A stretch of DNA of 64,000 nucleotides from Brevundimonas sp. Root1279 (GTDB taxonomy: Bacteria > Pseudomonadota > Alphaproteobacteria > Caulobacterales > Caulobacteraceae): NCBI RefSeq assembly GCF_001425945.1, contig NZ_LMEB01000004.1, positions 110,537 through 174,536 of the forward strand. The letters are read 5' to 3'. The notes under the pieces were generated by a model that did no database searches, was not told where the DNA came from, and saw only the letters and a list, made by a program, of their open reading frames with translations. A program made the position numbers and the translations under genes. Below are positions 55,752 through 63,997 of this stretch, piece after piece. Each line of letters begins with the position of its first letter. Position 1 is the first letter of the stretch.

Positions 55752-56510
55752 ATGCGTCGTACCCTCGTGCTGGCCGCCTCGGCCGTTCTCGCCTTCTCCG
55801 CCGCCGGATTTGCGGCCCCGCCCCAGACCCCGGCGCCGGGCGCCTACGCGGCGGCCCTCGCCGATCCGGTGCGGACCGCCGAGGACAAGGCCCGCGACGC
55901 GACGCGCCACACCGCCGAGACGCTCGCCTTCGCCGAGGTCCAGCCGGGGGACAAGGTCGCCGACATGATCATCGGCGGCGGCTACTTCACCCGCGCCTTC
56001 TCAGCCGCCGTCGGCCCGGACGGCCATGTCACCGCCTGGCAGCCGGACGAGTTCATCGCCTTCGAGGCTGACTATGGCGCCAGCCTGACCGCGGCCGACG
56101 CCCTGGCCAACGTCGACGGCGTCCGCTCGCCGATCGGGTCCCCGAACTTCCCGCAAGGTCTGGACCTGATCTTCACGGCGCAGAACTACCACGACCTGCA
56201 CCTGGACCCCTTCGCCGCCGACACCGCCTCCAAGGTCAATGCGGCGGCCTTCGCGGCGCTCAAGCCGGGCGGCTTGTACGTCATCATCGACCATGACGCC
56301 GTGGCGGGCTCGGGCATTTCGGTCGCCGACAGCCTCCACCGCATCGATATCGAAGCGGTCAAGCAGGAGGTCGCGGCGGCCGGCTTCGTCCTTGACGGCG
56401 AGAGCAGCCTGCTGGCCCAGCCGTCCGACCCGCGGACGACCAACGTCTTCGACCCGTCGATCCGCGGCAAGACGAGCCAGTTCATGCTGCGCTTCAAGAA
56501 GCCGGAGTAA
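55752..56510 (+). CDS. Predicted exported protein with a methyltransferase-like fold, paralogue of the preceding gene
   Basis: The 252-residue protein has a Sec signal (MRRTLVLAASAVLAFSAAGFA) in place of a lipobox, then the same fold as its neighbour: KVADMIIGGGYFTRAFSA, LDLIFTAQNYHDLHLD, LKPGGLYVIIDHDA. Both end with a shared C-terminal pattern (RT-NVFD-IRG-T-QF--RF-KP). The pair looks like a tandem duplication with one copy lipidated and one free or cleaved. AGGGAGG precedes the start. Confidence 0.8.
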   Translation: MRRTLVLAASAVLAFSAAGFAAPPQTPAPGAYAAALADPVRTAEDKARDATRHTAETLAFAEVQPGDKVADMIIGGGYFTRAFSAAVGPDGHVTAWQPDEFIAFEADYGASLTAADALANVDGVRSPIGSPNFPQGLDLIFTAQNYHDLHLDPFAADTASKVNAAAFAALKPGGLYVIIDHDAVAGSGISVADSLHRIDIEAVKQEVAAAGFVLDGESSLLAQPSDPRTTNVFDPSIRGKTSQFMLRFKKPE

Positions 56511-56573
56511 TCCTACTGGCGAGGCGGGCGGCGACCGGCTAACCCTCCCGAAAATCAAAACGGGAGAGACGCC

Positions 56574-57479
56574 ATGACCCTCAAGATCGCCTTCATCGGC
56601 CTCGGCAACATGGGCGGGGGCATGGCGGCCAACCAGGCCAAGGTCGGCCACCGGGTCGCGGCCTTCGACCTGTCGCAGGCGGCCCTGGACCGCGCCGCCG
56701 AGCACGGCTGCACCCCGGTCGGCTCGGTCGTCGAGGCGGTCAAGGACGCCGATGTCGTCATCACCATGCTGCCCGCCGGCCCGCATGTGCTGAAGGTCTA
56801 TTCGGAGCAGATCATCGGCGCGGCCCCGACCAGCGCCCTGCTGCTCGACTGCTCGACCATCGACGTCGACACCGCCCGCAAGGTGGCCGGCCTGGCCAAG
56901 GAGGCCGGCTACGCCTTCGCCGACGCCCCGGTCTCGGGCGGCACCATGGCCGCCGACGCCGGCACCCTGGCCTTCATGGTCGGCTGCGACGAGCCGGACT
57001 TCGCCCGCATCGAGGCGGCGCTGGAGCCGATGAGCCGCGCCACCTTCCGCGCCGGCGACCACGGCGCCGGGCAGGCGGCCAAGATCTGCAACAACATGAT
57101 CCTCGGCATCACCATGCTGGGCACCTGCGAGGCCATCGGCCTGGCTGAAAAGCTGGGCCTCGACCCGGTGAAGATGTTCGACATCGTCGCCAAGTCCTCC
57201 GGCCAGAGCTGGTCGACGACCACCTACTACCCGTGGCCCGGGCCGGTCCCGACCGCCCCGTCCAATCGCAACTACGAGGGCGGGTTCGCCGCCGCCATGA
57301 TGCTCAAGGACCTCAAGCTGGCCCAGGACGCGGCGGCCAAGTCCGGCGCCTCGACCCCGCTGGGCGCCCAGACCGAGGCCCTGTTCCAGATGTTCAACGG
57401 TCTCGGCTACGGCGGCCGCGACTTCTCGGCCATCCTGCAGATGCTGCGCGGCAAGCTGGACGAGCTGCCGAGGGACTGA
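56574..57479 (+). CDS. mmsB: 3-hydroxyisobutyrate dehydrogenase
   Basis: It oxidises 3-hydroxyisobutyrate to methylmalonate semialdehyde with NAD+, the third valine step encoded here. The 301-residue beta-hydroxyacid dehydrogenase has the dinucleotide site FIGLGNMGGGMAANQ, the substrate motif DAPVSGGTMAADAGTLAFMVG, the catalytic-Lys motif GAGQAAKICNNMILG and KDLKLAQDAA. A ribosome site GGGAGAGACGCC precedes the ATG. The last enzyme, methylmalonate semialdehyde dehydrogenase, is not in the window. Confidence 0.94.
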   Translation: MTLKIAFIGLGNMGGGMAANQAKVGHRVAAFDLSQAALDRAAEHGCTPVGSVVEAVKDADVVITMLPAGPHVLKVYSEQIIGAAPTSALLLDCSTIDVDTARKVAGLAKEAGYAFADAPVSGGTMAADAGTLAFMVGCDEPDFARIEAALEPMSRATFRAGDHGAGQAAKICNNMILGITMLGTCEAIGLAEKLGLDPVKMFDIVAKSSGQSWSTTTYYPWPGPVPTAPSNRNYEGGFAAAMMLKDLKLAQDAAAKSGASTPLGAQTEALFQMFNGLGYGGRDFSAILQMLRGKLDELPRD

Positions 57480-57524
57480 GCGCACGTCCATTTCTCGGAA
57501 CGGCGATCACCTGCAAATCGCAAC

Positions 57525-57539
57525 TGAGAACCGTTATCA
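57525..57539 (+). promoter_or_regulatory. Candidate Fur box upstream of hemA
   Basis: TGAGAAC-C-GTTATCA fits the 7-1-7 Fur consensus TGATAAT-N-ATTATCA at 11 of 14 defined positions (mismatches at positions 4, 7 and 9). It lies 100 bases before the hemA start in the only gap between mmsB and hemA. Iron control of haem synthesis is biologically sensible, though in alphaproteobacteria Irr or RirA may replace Fur. Confidence 0.5.
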
Positions 57540-57639
57540 ATTTGAGATGTTGCGACGATTTAACCCGTTCGTCTGATAGACTTTCGCGGAGGCCGGGCGC
57601 AAAACCCGCGCCAGTTCCATCCGGGCGCACGAGACCGAA

Positions 57640-58866
57640 TTGTACGACTACAAGGCCGCATTCGAGACTGCCGTCGAGCAGGTGAAAGGCGAGGGGCGCT
57701 ACCGCGTCTTCGCCGACCTGAAGCGCGTGCGCGGCCAGTTCCCGAAGGCGATCCGCCGTCGGGAGGACGGGTCCGAACAGGACGTCGTGGTCTGGTGCTC
57801 GAACGACTACCTCGGCATGGGCCAGCACCCGGCGGTGCTCGACGCCATGAAGGCCGAGACCGACGCGGCCGGCGCCGGGGCCGGCGGCACCCGCAACATC
57901 TCCGGCACGACGCGCTCCGCGGTCGACCTCGAGGCCGAACTGGCATCGTGGCACCAGAAGGAAGCGGCCCTGCTGTTCACCTCGGGCTACGTCGCCAACG
58001 AGGCCACCCTGACGACCCTGCAGCGCATCCTGCCGGGGCTGATCATCTTCTCGGATTCGCTGAACCACGCCTCGATGATCGCCGGCATCCGCAACGGCGG
58101 CTGCGAGCGGCACATCTACGCCCATAACGACCTCGAGCACCTCGAATCGCTGCTGCGCGACGCCCCGGCCGATGCGCCCAAGCTGATCGCCTTCGAGAGC
58201 GTCTATTCGATGGACGGCGACATCGCCGACCTGGCCGGGACGATCGCCCTGGCGAAGAAGTACGGCGCCATGACCTACCTCGACGAGGTCCATGCGGTCG
58301 GCCTGTACGGCGCGACCGGCGCGGGCGTGGCCGAGCGCGACGGCGTGCTGGACGGGATCGACATCGTCGAATGCACCCTCGGCAAGGCTATCGGCGTCAT
58401 GGGGGGCTACATCGCCGCCGACGCGGTGATCATCGACGCCGTGCGCAGCTGGGCCTCGGGCTTCATCTTCACCACCAGCCTGCCGCCCGCCCTGACCGCC
58501 GGCGCCCTGGCCTCGGTCCGCCACCTCAAGACACATCCGGAGCTGCGCGAGGCTCATCAGGAGCGCGCCGCCACCCTGAAGGCCCGCTTCAAGGCGGCCG
58601 GCATCCCGGTGATGGAGTCGGTCAGCCACATCGTCCCGGTCTTCGTCGGCGACCCGGTCCACACCAAGATGATCTCGGACATGCTGCTCGAGCAGTACGG
58701 GGTCTACGTCCAGCCGATCAACTATCCGACCGTCCCCAAGGGCACCGAACGCCTGCGCTTCACCCCGTCGCCGAACCACACCGACGCGATGATGGACGAT
58801 CTGGTCAAGGCGATGGACGCCCTGTGGACCCACTGCAACGTGGCGCGCCTTCCGGCGGTGGCCTGA
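57640..58866 (+). CDS. hemA: 5-aminolevulinate synthase
   Basis: It makes 5-aminolevulinate from glycine and succinyl-CoA with pyridoxal phosphate, the first haem-synthesis step in alphaproteobacteria. The 408-residue protein has the PLP lysine in [14 protein letters not shown], the [11 protein letters not shown] start region, [13 protein letters not shown] and [12 protein letters not shown]. The start is a TTG (family start MYDYKAAFE) with only a weak ribosome site, which may keep expression low. glyA, which produces glycine, lies 0.4 kb downstream. Confidence 0.95.
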   Translation: MYDYKAAFETAVEQVKGEGRYRVFADLKRVRGQFPKAIRRREDGSEQDVVVWCSNDYLGMGQHPAVLDAMKAETDAAGAGAGGTRNISGTTRSAVDLEAELASWHQKEAALLFTSGYVANEATLTTLQRILPGLIIFSDSLNHASMIAGIRNGGCERHIYAHNDLEHLESLLRDAPADAPKLIAFESVYSMDGDIADLAGTIALAKKYGAMTYLDEVHAVGLYGATGAGVAERDGVLDGIDIVECTLGKAIGVMGGYIAADAVIIDAVRSWASGFIFTTSLPPALTAGALASVRHLKTHPELREAHQERAATLKARFKAAGIPVMESVSHIVPVFVGDPVHTKMISDMLLEQYGVYVQPINYPTVPKGTERLRFTPSPNHTDAMMDDLVKAMDALWTHCNVARLPAVA

Positions 58867-58880
58867 CTACCATTCCGCTC

Positions 58881-58900
58881 ATCCCCGCAGACGCGGGGAT
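58881..58900. terminator. Hairpin after hemA
   Basis: ATCCCCGC-AGAC-GCGGGGAT forms a perfect 8-pair stem 15 bases after the hemA stop. There is no T-run. Hairpins of this sequence type occur repeatedly in high-GC alphaproteobacterial intergenic DNA. Confidence 0.5.
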
Positions 58901-59014
58901 CCAGTCCGGTCCAGCGTGACGCTGGCGTATCAGGACTTGCGTGCGGCGGAGCATTCCGTCCAGCGTGTCACCCAAAATACTGGAGCCCTGCGTTCGCGGC
59001 GGGAAGGGGGAGCA

Positions 59015-59203
59015 ATGACAAACACCGACCCCGACCTCGGCGAAGTCATTGTCGAGATGACCCGCAACGGTCCCTATCTGAAGTGCGCCGCCATCCATGT
59101 CGCCACCGGCGTCGAAGTCACCGCCATCGGCCCGGCCGCCGAGCCGCGCGGCCTGGAGCGGATCGCCCTGGCTAAGCTGAAACGGGCCCTTCTGTCGCGC
59201 TGA
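59015..59203 (+). CDS. Small conserved-looking protein upstream of glyA (DUF6898-like)
   Basis: The 62-residue cytosolic protein (GEVIVEMTRNGPYLKCAAIHVATGVEVTAIGPA, ending in a basic ALAKLKRALL helix) resembles a small alphaproteobacterial family of unknown role that accompanies nearby genes in this position. The family link is recalled, not searched. A strong GGGAAGGGGGAGC ribosome site sets the start; a longer frame upstream lacks one. It is 67 bases before glyA. Confidence 0.7.
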   Translation: MTNTDPDLGEVIVEMTRNGPYLKCAAIHVATGVEVTAIGPAAEPRGLERIALAKLKRALLSR

Positions 59204-59270
59204 CCCACTAGATGTTGTGGCGCCGCCCCCGTCGGCCTAAATGGTCCCCACCATACGACGGGGATTCCCA

Positions 59271-60554
59271 GTGACCGCCTTCACCCACGACGCCTACTTC
59301 TCGAAGACTCTCGCCGAGGCCGATCCGGACATCTTCGGCGGCATCCAGGGCGAACTGCGCCGCCAACAGGAGCAGATCGAGCTGATCGCGTCGGAGAACA
59401 TCGTCTCTAGGGCGGTGCTGGAAGCCCAGGGCTCCGTCCTGACCAACAAATACGCCGAGGGCTATCCGGGGCGTCGCTATTACGGCGGCTGCGAATACGT
59501 CGACGTGACCGAGGACCTCGCCCGCAACCGCGCCAAGCAGTTGTTCAACTGCGCCTTCGCCAACGTCCAGCCGCACTCGGGCGCCCAGGCCAATCAGGCG
59601 GTCTTCCAGGCCCTGCTGCAGCCGGGCGACACCTTCCTGGGCATGGACCTGGCCGCCGGCGGCCACCTGACCCACGGCTCCCCGGCCAACCAGTCCGGCA
59701 AATGGTTCCGCCCCGTGACCTACAAGGTCACCGAGGACACCCACCTGATCGACTATGACCACGTCGCCCAGATGGCCGAGCAGGAGAAGCCCAAGCTGAT
59801 CCTGGCGGGCGCGTCCGCCTACAGCCGCCACATCGATTTCAAGCGCTTCCGCGAAATCGCCGACTCGGTCGGCGCCTATCTGATGGTCGACATGGCCCAC
59901 TACGCGGGCCTGATCGCCGGCGGCGTCTATCCCGACCCGCTGCCGCACGCCCACGTCGTCACCACCACGACGCACAAGACCCTGCGCGGTCCGCGCGGCG
60001 GCATGGTGCTGTCGAACGACGTCGAGCTGGGCAAGAAGATCAATTCAGCCGTCTTCCCCGGCCTGCAGGGCGGCCCGCTGGAGCATGTCATCGCCGCGAA
60101 GGCGGTGGCCTTCGGCGAGGCGCTCAAGCCCGAGTTCAAGGCCTATGCCCGTCAGGTCGTCGACAACGCCCAGGCCCTGGCCGCCGTGCTGGTCGAGCGC
60201 GGCGCCGCCATCGTCTCGGGCGGCACCGACAGCCACCTGATGCTGGTCGACCTGCGGCCCAAGGGCGTCACCGGCAAGGCCACCGAGGCGGCGCTCGAGC
60301 ACGCCCTGATGACCTGCAACAAGAACGGCGTGCCGTTCGACACCGCCCCCTTCACGGTCACCTCGGGCGTCCGCCTGGGCACGCCGGCGGGCACCACCCG
60401 CGGCTTCGGCGTGGGCGAGTTCCAGCAGATCGGCCACTGGATCGCCGACGTCATCGACTCGATGAAGGGCACGGACGAGGCCGATCCGGCCGTCCAGGCC
60501 CGTGTCGCCGCGGAAGTGCGTGAGCTGACCCACCGCTTCCCGATCTACGGATGA
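59271..60554 (+). CDS. glyA: Serine hydroxymethyltransferase
   Basis: It converts serine and tetrahydrofolate to glycine and methylene-THF. The 427-residue PLP enzyme has [27 protein letters not shown], the lysine in [14 protein letters not shown] and NPF-like [14 protein letters not shown]. The GTG start ([10 protein letters not shown]) with GGGGA upstream is preferred; an ATG ten codons earlier is possible. nrdR follows after 7 bases. Confidence 0.96.
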   Translation: MTAFTHDAYFSKTLAEADPDIFGGIQGELRRQQEQIELIASENIVSRAVLEAQGSVLTNKYAEGYPGRRYYGGCEYVDVTEDLARNRAKQLFNCAFANVQPHSGAQANQAVFQALLQPGDTFLGMDLAAGGHLTHGSPANQSGKWFRPVTYKVTEDTHLIDYDHVAQMAEQEKPKLILAGASAYSRHIDFKRFREIADSVGAYLMVDMAHYAGLIAGGVYPDPLPHAHVVTTTTHKTLRGPRGGMVLSNDVELGKKINSAVFPGLQGGPLEHVIAAKAVAFGEALKPEFKAYARQVVDNAQALAAVLVERGAAIVSGGTDSHLMLVDLRPKGVTGKATEAALEHALMTCNKNGVPFDTAPFTVTSGVRLGTPAGTTRGFGVGEFQQIGHWIADVIDSMKGTDEADPAVQARVAAEVRELTHRFPIYG

Positions 60555-60561
60555 TGCGCCC

Positions 60562-61032
60562 ATGAAGTGCCCCTTCTGCGGAAATCAGGACACCCAGGTG
60601 AAGGACAGCCGCCCGTCAGACGACGGCGCGGCCATCCGCCGGCGGCGCTCCTGCCCGCAGTGCAACGGGCGCTTCACCACCTTCGAGCGGGTCCAGCTGC
60701 GCGAGCTGATGATCCTCAAGCGCAACGGCCGCCGCACGCCCTTCGACCGCGACAAGCTGGAGCGCTCGCTGGGCATCGCCCTGCGCAAACGGCCGGTGCA
60801 GCCCGAGCAGATCGAACAGCTGGTCAGCCGCATCACCCGCCAGCTCGAAAGCCTCGGCGAGACCGAGATCCCGTCCTCGACCGTCGGTGACTTCATCATG
60901 AAGGCGCTGAAGGGCGTCGATGAGGTGGCCTATGTCCGCTACGCCTCCGTCTACAAGGACTTCCGCCACACCGGCGACTTCGCCCGCTTCCTCGGCGACG
61001 AGGGCCTGGACGACGAGACCGGCCCGCGCTGA
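60562..61032 (+). CDS. nrdR: NrdR, ribonucleotide reductase repressor
   Basis: This (d)ATP-sensing repressor of ribonucleotide reductase genes has 156 residues. The zinc ribbon ([15 protein letters not shown] and [18 protein letters not shown]) lies at the N-terminus and an ATP-cone at about residues 48-138. The gene is in its usual position just upstream of the riboflavin genes, and its stop overlaps the ribD start by one base. Confidence 0.97.
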   Translation: MKCPFCGNQDTQVKDSRPSDDGAAIRRRRSCPQCNGRFTTFERVQLRELMILKRNGRRTPFDRDKLERSLGIALRKRPVQPEQIEQLVSRITRQLESLGETEIPSSTVGDFIMKALKGVDEVAYVRYASVYKDFRHTGDFARFLGDEGLDDETGPR

Positions 61033-61673
61033 TGCGGCCCCCAAACTCCCGGGTCACGGTGACCCTGAAGCTGGCGACGTCGCTCGACGGTCGTATCGCC
61101 ACGGCGTCCGGCGAGTCCCAATGGATCACCGGCGAGGCTGCGCGCCTGGAGGGCCACCGTCTCCGCGCCGCCCATGACGCCATCCTGGTCGGGATCGAGA
61201 CCGTACTCGCCGATGACCCCGAACTGACCGCCCGCCTGCCGGGGCGGCCGGTGGACCAGCCGCTCCGCGTGGTGCTCGACAGTCGCCTGCGCACGCCGAT
61301 GACGGCCAAGCTGGCCGTCGACAACACCCTGATCCTCACAGTCGCTGTGCCTGCGCCGATCGGCAGCGCCCGCGTCGAGCAGGTCGAGGCCGAGGACGGT
61401 CGTCCGTCCGTCGCCGCCGTGCTGGCCGCCATCGCCCATGCCGGCTGCCGCTCTGTCCTGATCGAAGGCGGCGGCCAGGTCGCCGCCAGCTTCCTGCGCG
61501 CTGGGGCGGTGGATCGCCTTGAATGGTTCCGCGCTCCGATCCTGCTGGGCGGGGAGGGACGGCCCTGCGTCGCCGGCCTCGAGCTTGCAAAGCTGGCCGA
61601 CGCACCCAAGTTCCGTCGCCTGGGCGTCGAGTCCGTCGGAGACGACCTGTGGGAACGCTACGAGAGACTGTGA
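61032..61673 (+). CDS. ribD: RibD reductase domain only (riboflavin biosynthesis)
   Basis: The 213-residue protein matches only the C-terminal RibD reductase (DHFR-like) domain: VTVTLKLATSLDGRIATASGESQWITG, VLIEGGGQVAASFLRAGAVDRLEWF, PILLGGEG. The deaminase half (about 145 residues with HAE and PCxxxxxxxxC zinc motifs) is absent, and the overlap with nrdR leaves no room for it. The reduction step of pyrimidine processing is therefore encoded here, and deamination must come from another gene. It is followed by a repeat-filled gap. Confidence 0.88.
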   Translation: MRPPNSRVTVTLKLATSLDGRIATASGESQWITGEAARLEGHRLRAAHDAILVGIETVLADDPELTARLPGRPVDQPLRVVLDSRLRTPMTAKLAVDNTLILTVAVPAPIGSARVEQVEAEDGRPSVAAVLAAIAHAGCRSVLIEGGGQVAASFLRAGAVDRLEWFRAPILLGGEGRPCVAGLELAKLADAPKFRRLGVESVGDDLWERYERL

Positions 61674-61705
61674 TGGGCGCCCCCGCCGGGCTCGTCGCCG
61701 GCCGA

Positions 61706-61794
61706 TTTCAGACGATTCAGACTATTCAGACTCTGTTTTTTCGACGCCGCACCGACCGGTTTCAGACGATTCAGACGATTCAGACTCCGTTTTT
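61706..61794. repeat. Two 35-base direct repeats with five GANTC sites
   Basis: Copies at 61706-61740 and 61760-61794 differ at 2 of 35 positions and are spaced 54 bases start to start. Each is built of three TTCAGAC units followed by CTCNGTTTTT. GANTC, the CcrM methylation site of Caulobacterales, occurs at 61714, 61729, 61768, 61777 and 61783. The block lies between ribD and ribE, 22 bases before the ribE ATG; no stem-loop or riboswitch core was seen. Confidence 0.8.
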
Positions 61795-61815
61795 CCGCCT
61801 AAGGACCGCCGCCTG

Positions 61816-62406
61816 ATGTTCACCGGCATCGTCACCGACATCGGCCGCGTCCGGAAGGTCGAGCAGACCGCGCGCGACCGCCGCTATGAGGTCGAGACCG
61901 CCTGGGACGTCTCGAGCATCGACCTCGGCGCCTCGATCAGTCACGCGGGTTGCTGCCTGACGGTCACCGAGAAGGGGCCCGGTTGGTTCGCTGTCGAGGT
62001 CTCGGGCGAGACCCTGTCCAAGACCAACCTGGGCGACTGGACCGAGGGCCATCGCGTCAATCTGGAACGCGCCGCCAAGCTGGGCGACGAACTCGGCGGC
62101 CACATCGTCTCGGGCCATGTCGACGGCCTGGGCCGCGTCGTGGCCATTGAGCCCGAGGGAGGCTCGCACCGGGTTCACATCGAGGTCCCGCCGCCGCTGC
62201 ACCGCTTCATCGCCCCCAAGGGCTCGATCACGGTCGACGGCGTATCCCTGACGGTCAACGCCGTCGAGGGCCAGCGTTTCGAGGTCAACATCATCCCCCA
62301 CACCTGGGAAGCGACCACGCTCGGGTCGCTGAATCCGGGCGATGCGGTAAATCTCGAGATCGACATGCTGGCGCGATACCTCGCGCGGTGGCAGGAGACC
62401 GCATGA
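61816..62406 (+). CDS. ribE: Riboflavin synthase, alpha chain
   Basis: It dismutates two 6,7-dimethyl-8-ribityllumazine molecules to riboflavin. The 196-residue protein is a tandem of two lumazine-binding barrels, starting MFTGIVTDIG with SHAGCCLTV, then GGHIVSGHVDG and VDGVSLTVN in the second barrel. The start MFTGIV is the family start; a longer frame upstream runs through the repeat and is rejected. The stop overlaps the ribBA start (ATGA). Confidence 0.96.
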   Translation: MFTGIVTDIGRVRKVEQTARDRRYEVETAWDVSSIDLGASISHAGCCLTVTEKGPGWFAVEVSGETLSKTNLGDWTEGHRVNLERAAKLGDELGGHIVSGHVDGLGRVVAIEPEGGSHRVHIEVPPPLHRFIAPKGSITVDGVSLTVNAVEGQRFEVNIIPHTWEATTLGSLNPGDAVNLEIDMLARYLARWQETA

Positions 62407-63539
62407 TGCAATTGGCGGCCAACATGAACGACAGCCCGATCAGTCCGATCGAGGACATCCTCGAGGACGCCCGCAACGGCAAGCCCTACATCCTCGTCGA
62501 CGCCGAGGATCGCGAGAACGAGGGCGACGTCATCATCCCGGCGCAGTTCGCCACGCCGGACCAGATCAACTTCATGGCCCGGCACGCCCGCGGCCTGATC
62601 TGCCTGGCCATGACCGCCGACCGCGCCAAGCAGCTGCGCCTGCCGCCGATGGCCGCCGACAACCGCGAAAGCATGGGCACGGCCTTCACCGTCTCGATCG
62701 AGGCCAAGGAAGGCGTCACCACGGGGATCAGCGCCGCCGACCGCGCGCGCACCGTCCAGGTCGCCTCTGATCCGACCAAGGGCGCCGACGACATCGTTTC
62801 GCCCGGCCACATCTTCCCGTTGGTCGCCCGCGACGGCGGCGTTCTGGTCCGCACCGGCCACACCGAGGCGGCCGTCGACATCAGCCGCATGGCCGGCCTG
62901 ACGCCGGCGGGCGTGATCTGCGAGATCATGAACGACGACGGCACCATGGCGCGCATGCCTGACCTGGTCGCCTTCGCCCAGCTGCATGGCCTCAAGATCG
63001 GCACCATCGCCGACCTGATCGCCTATCGCCGCCGCACCGAGCGCTTCGTCGAGCGGGTCATGGACACGCCGTTCGAGAGCGTCCATGGCGGCCCGTTCCG
63101 GCTGATGCTGTACCGCAACGCCATCGAGGGGCACGAGCACGTCGCCTTGGTTCACGGCAAGATCGAGCCGGGCAAGCCGACGCTCGTGCGCATGCACCAG
63201 GTAGACTTCGCCGCTGACCTTCTGGGCCACGTCGAGTCGCGCCAGAACTACATCCCCAGCGCTCTGAAGAGCATCACCCAGCACGACGGCGCCGGCGTCG
63301 TCGTCTTCCTGCGCGACCCCGATCTGCAGGGCCTGGCCGAGCGCCTGGCCGCGGTCGAGAAGCCCAAGGCCGTCGACCGCTCGATCCGCAACTACGGCGT
63401 CGGCGCCCAGATCCTGCTGGACCTCGGCGTCCGCGACATGATCGTCATGAGCTCGACGCGCCCCAACCCCACCGCCATTGAGGGCTACGGCCTGCGGATT
63501 GTCGGCTGGCGCGACATGGACGGAGAAGACCAATCGTGA
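62403..63539 (+). CDS. ribBA: RibBA: DHBP synthase with degenerate GTP cyclohydrolase II domain
   Basis: The 378-residue protein has an N-terminal 3,4-dihydroxy-2-butanone-4-phosphate synthase domain (VDAEDRENEGDVIIPAQ, MARHARGLICLAMT, DRARTV, RTGHTEAAVDI; about residues 1-200). The C-terminal GTP cyclohydrolase II-like domain lacks the zinc Cys motif (CLTGDVFGSLRCDC in active enzymes; here the matching region reads MHQVDFAADLLGHVESRQ). GTP cyclohydrolase activity is therefore unlikely, as noted for other alphaproteobacterial RibBA proteins. AGGAG precedes the ATG used; the ribH start overlaps its stop. Confidence 0.93.
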   Translation: MMQLAANMNDSPISPIEDILEDARNGKPYILVDAEDRENEGDVIIPAQFATPDQINFMARHARGLICLAMTADRAKQLRLPPMAADNRESMGTAFTVSIEAKEGVTTGISAADRARTVQVASDPTKGADDIVSPGHIFPLVARDGGVLVRTGHTEAAVDISRMAGLTPAGVICEIMNDDGTMARMPDLVAFAQLHGLKIGTIADLIAYRRRTERFVERVMDTPFESVHGGPFRLMLYRNAIEGHEHVALVHGKIEPGKPTLVRMHQVDFAADLLGHVESRQNYIPSALKSITQHDGAGVVVFLRDPDLQGLAERLAAVEKPKAVDRSIRNYGVGAQILLDLGVRDMIVMSSTRPNPTAIEGYGLRIVGWRDMDGEDQS

Positions 63540-63997
63540 ACGACCCCATCCGCGTTCTCATCGTCGAGGCGCGCTTCTACGACGACCTCGCCGACGCCCT
63601 GCTGGAAGGGGCGAAGGACGCCCTACGCGCGCAAGACGTCGACTTCGACGTGGTCTCGGTGCCGGGCGCCCTGGAGATCCCGACCGCCATCGCCCTGGCC
63701 GAAGAGGCTGGTCGCTTCCCGACCGCGCCGCGCTACGACGGCTATGTCGCCCTGGGCTGCGTCATCCGCGGCGAGACCTATCATTTCGAGATCGTTTCGG
63801 ATCAGTCGGCCGCCGGCATCCGCAATCTCGGCCTCAAGGGCGTGGCCATCGGCAACGGCATCCTGACGACCGAAGACGAGGACCAGGCCTGGGCCCGCGC
63901 GCGTCTCAGCGAGGGCGATAAGGGCGGCGGCGCGGCCCGCGCATGTCTGGACCTGATTGCCTTGCGCAAGCGCCTGCGCGTAGGACTGGCCTCGTGA
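63536..63997 (+). CDS. ribH: 6,7-dimethyl-8-ribityllumazine synthase
   Basis: It condenses DHBP with the ribityl-pyrimidine to lumazine, the substrate of ribE. The 153-residue protein has VPGALEIP, the catalytic region GCVIRGETYHFEIV and IRNLGLKGVAIGNGILTT. The start is a GTG overlapping the ribBA stop by four bases. It ends three bases before the window edge, with the stop inside the window. Confidence 0.95.
   Translation: MNDPIRVLIVEARFYDDLADALLEGAKDALRAQDVDFDVVSVPGALEIPTAIALAEEAGRFPTAPRYDGYVALGCVIRGETYHFEIVSDQSAAGIRNLGLKGVAIGNGILTTEDEDQAWARARLSEGDKGGGAARACLDLIALRKRLRVGLAS

Noticed and set aside
61674..61815. FMN riboswitch before the rib genes
   Set aside because: No conserved FMN-aptamer core or long-range stem is visible; the interval consists of direct repeats.
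61519..61815. A Ser-Asp repeat protein fused upstream of riboflavin synthase
   Set aside because: The frame is open through the 35-base repeats, but the family start MFTGIV and the lack of an upstream ribosome site place the ribE start at 61816.
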